Origin: Planctomycetaceae bacterium
Lineage (GTDB): Bacteria; Planctomycetota; Phycisphaerae; Phycisphaerales; SM1A02
Direction: 5' to 3'
Assembly: GCA_947459855.1 (NCBI GenBank)
Contig: CANHFL010000086.1
Coordinates: 1-6,056, forward strand
Length of the DNA: 6,056 nucleotides
Below the pieces are notes generated by a model. The model was not told where the DNA came from. It did no database searches and saw only the letters and a program-made list of their open reading frames with translations. This document shows, in pieces, positions 4,936 to 6,056 of this stretch (position 1 is the stretch's first letter; each line of letters starts with the position of its first letter). Both the position numbers and the translations under genes were made by a program.

Positions 4936-6026
4936 TGAAGCTCGACCTCGACCTGTTCCGTGCGCTCTGCGAGACCCCCGGCGTCCCCGGCCGCGAGGAG
5001 CGCGTCCGCGCCCTGATCGAGAAGACCGTCCTCGGCCCCAGGGCCGGGTTGTTCGACGAGCACCACGTCGACGCAATGGGCTCGCTCATCTGCACGCGCC
5101 GCGCCACCAAGGGCGGCAAGACCAAGGGCAAGGCCCCGAGGGTCCTGCTTGCCGCGCACATGGACGAGATCGGCTTCTATGTCCGCCACGTCGACGACCA
5201 GGGCTACCTTTGGCTCAACGCCGCGGGCGGGTTCGACACCCGCAACCTGTTCGCCAGCCGCGTGACCGTCGTCACGTCGTCGGGCGACATCTCCGGCGTC
5301 ATGAACCCGGGCGGCAAGCCGATCCACATCTCCAGCGACGCCGAGCGCACCAAGGTGCCGGGAGTCGAGGAGTTCTTCGTCGACCTGGGCATGGAGCCCG
5401 CCGACGTGAAGAAGAAGGTCAGGATCGGCGACTACGTCGTGCTGGCGCAGCCCTTCATGGAGACCCCGATGAAGGTGGTCAGCAAGGCGCTCGACAACCG
5501 CATGGCGTGCTTCGTGGCGATCGAGGCCGTCCGGCGCCTTGCGAAGAAGGGCACGAAGCACGAGGCGGACATCGTCGTCAGCTTCTGCACGCAGGAGGAG
5601 GTCGGCCTGCGCGGAGCGACCACCAGCGCGAACCAGGTGGGCGCCGACATCGGCGTCGGCCTGGACGTGAACCTGGCCTGCGACACCCCGGGCGTGCCCG
5701 ACTCGCAGCGCGTCACCAAGCAGGGCGACGGCGCGGCGATCATGATCCAGGACAGCAGCATGATCAGCGACTGGCGCCTGGTCGACGCGGTCTGCGACTG
5801 CGCCAAGAAGCACCGCATCCCCGTGCAGCGCGCGGTCCTGCCGCGCGGCGGCCAGGACGGCGCGGCGATCCAGCGCAGCGGCAAGGGCGCGCGCTGCGTC
5901 GCCATCGGCGCCGGCACGCGCTACATCCACACCACCACCGAGATGATCGACAAGCGCGACCTCGAGGCCGTCGTCGACCTCCTGGCCGCGTGGCTGCCGA
6001 CGATCTCGTCCGAGGACATCGCCTGA
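4935..6026 (+). CDS. M42-family metallopeptidase (TET/FrvX-like aminopeptidase)
   Basis: This 363-residue cytosolic dizinc or dicobalt aminopeptidase belongs to a family that usually assembles into large tetrahedral complexes trimming peptides. Active-site residues appear at the expected places: AHMDEIGF (metal H75, D77), KALDNR (bridging D187), TQEEVGLRGA (catalytic E221, metal E222), GLDV (metal D244), GGQDGAAI (305-312, for the usual GGTDA) and RYIHTTTE (metal H332). The dimerisation/PDZ-like domain lies at roughly 80-175. Length is normal for M42. M42 proteins are often misnamed endoglucanase or cellulase; peptidase is more likely. ATG-4935 places the helix MKLDLDLFRALCETPGVPG at the N terminus as in relatives. 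No Shine-Dalgarno site is evident, and TAGCAT at 4920-4925 would put transcription start only a few bases before the ATG. It is divergent from ygfZ and ends at a palindrome that looks like a terminator. Confidence 0.93.
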   Translation: MKLDLDLFRALCETPGVPGREERVRALIEKTVLGPRAGLFDEHHVDAMGSLICTRRATKGGKTKGKAPRVLLAAHMDEIGFYVRHVDDQGYLWLNAAGGFDTRNLFASRVTVVTSSGDISGVMNPGGKPIHISSDAERTKVPGVEEFFVDLGMEPADVKKKVRIGDYVVLAQPFMETPMKVVSKALDNRMACFVAIEAVRRLAKKGTKHEADIVVSFCTQEEVGLRGATTSANQVGADIGVGLDVNLACDTPGVPDSQRVTKQGDGAAIMIQDSSMISDWRLVDAVCDCAKKHRIPVQRAVLPRGGQDGAAIQRSGKGARCVAIGAGTRYIHTTTEMIDKRDLEAVVDLLAAWLPTISSEDIA

Positions 6027-6034
6027 CTGAAAGT

Positions 6035-6056
6035 GGGTTCGGGATATCCCGAACCC
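6035..6056 (+). terminator. Probable intrinsic terminator stem after the M42 gene (cut by window edge)
   Basis: GGGTTCGGGAT (6035-6045) and ATCCCGAACCC (6046-6056) form a perfect 22-bp palindrome that begins 9 bp after the stop codon and ends exactly at the window edge. It would fold into a strong GC-rich stem of about 9 bp with a small loop. Whether a T-tract follows cannot be seen. A bidirectional terminator shared with a convergent gene to the right is also possible. Confidence 0.6.

Noticed and set aside
3652..4938. 428-codon plus-strand open frame opposite ygfZ
   Set aside because: It has no recognisable domain, while the opposite strand carries the full YgfZ motif set.
4900..5076. Upstream extension of ygfZ, including ATG-4911
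   Set aside because: The extra residues are Arg/Gly-rich shadow of the M42 gene, and ATG-4911 lies within the -10-like TATGCT.
4881..5930. 349-codon minus-strand open frame opposite the M42 gene
   Set aside because: It is an Asp/Val/His-rich shadow; the M42 active-site residues are all on the plus strand.

Overview
The window is a compact, very GC-rich (third-position G/C) bacterial chromosome segment carrying ordinary housekeeping and metabolic genes. Nothing mobile is visible: no insertion sequence, phage gene, CRISPR array, tRNA or rRNA. The mix of a short bS18 without an N-terminal cysteine, an M42 peptidase, a GcvT-like YgfZ, few clear Shine-Dalgarno sites and many GTG starts would fit a high-GC planctomycete (Phycisphaerae-like). 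That placement is inference and only moderately likely.

Layout. (1) Positions 2-271, +: the C-terminal end of a TPR-type protein cut by the left edge. (2) 303-533, -: rpsR (bS18), convergent with the TPR gene and preceded by a leader of about 100 nt with two perfect hairpins. (3) 534-716: a divergent intergenic region holding a matched pair of -10-like boxes in opposite orientation and a perfect 10-bp dyad over the likely start of the next gene. (4) 717-1808 and 1816-2646, +: a two-gene unit, a protein with a degenerate GGDEF-like C-terminal domain followed 7 nt later by a calcineurin-like metallophosphoesterase. (5) 4899-2565, -: a three-gene operon in the order ygfZ, a 76-aa single-pass membrane protein, and HMG-CoA lyase (mvaB). 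Both junctions are 4-bp GTGA stop/start overlaps. The end of mvaB overlaps the end of the phosphoesterase gene by 82 bp, tail to tail. (6) 4935-6026, +: an M42-family metallopeptidase, divergent from ygfZ across only 35 bp, followed by a perfect 22-bp palindrome at the right edge that looks like a terminator stem.

The genes do not form one pathway. YgfZ (folate-dependent Fe-S protein maintenance) and HMG-CoA lyase (leucine and HMG-CoA breakdown) are tied by translational coupling through an unrecognised small membrane protein. The GGDEF-like protein and the phosphoesterase are tied by close spacing. No complete new system is evident. The parts most worth a second look are the degenerate GGDEF protein with its operator-like dyad, the small membrane protein wedged between ygfZ and mvaB, the isolated cysteine-free rpsR, and the signs of leaderless transcription at three genes.
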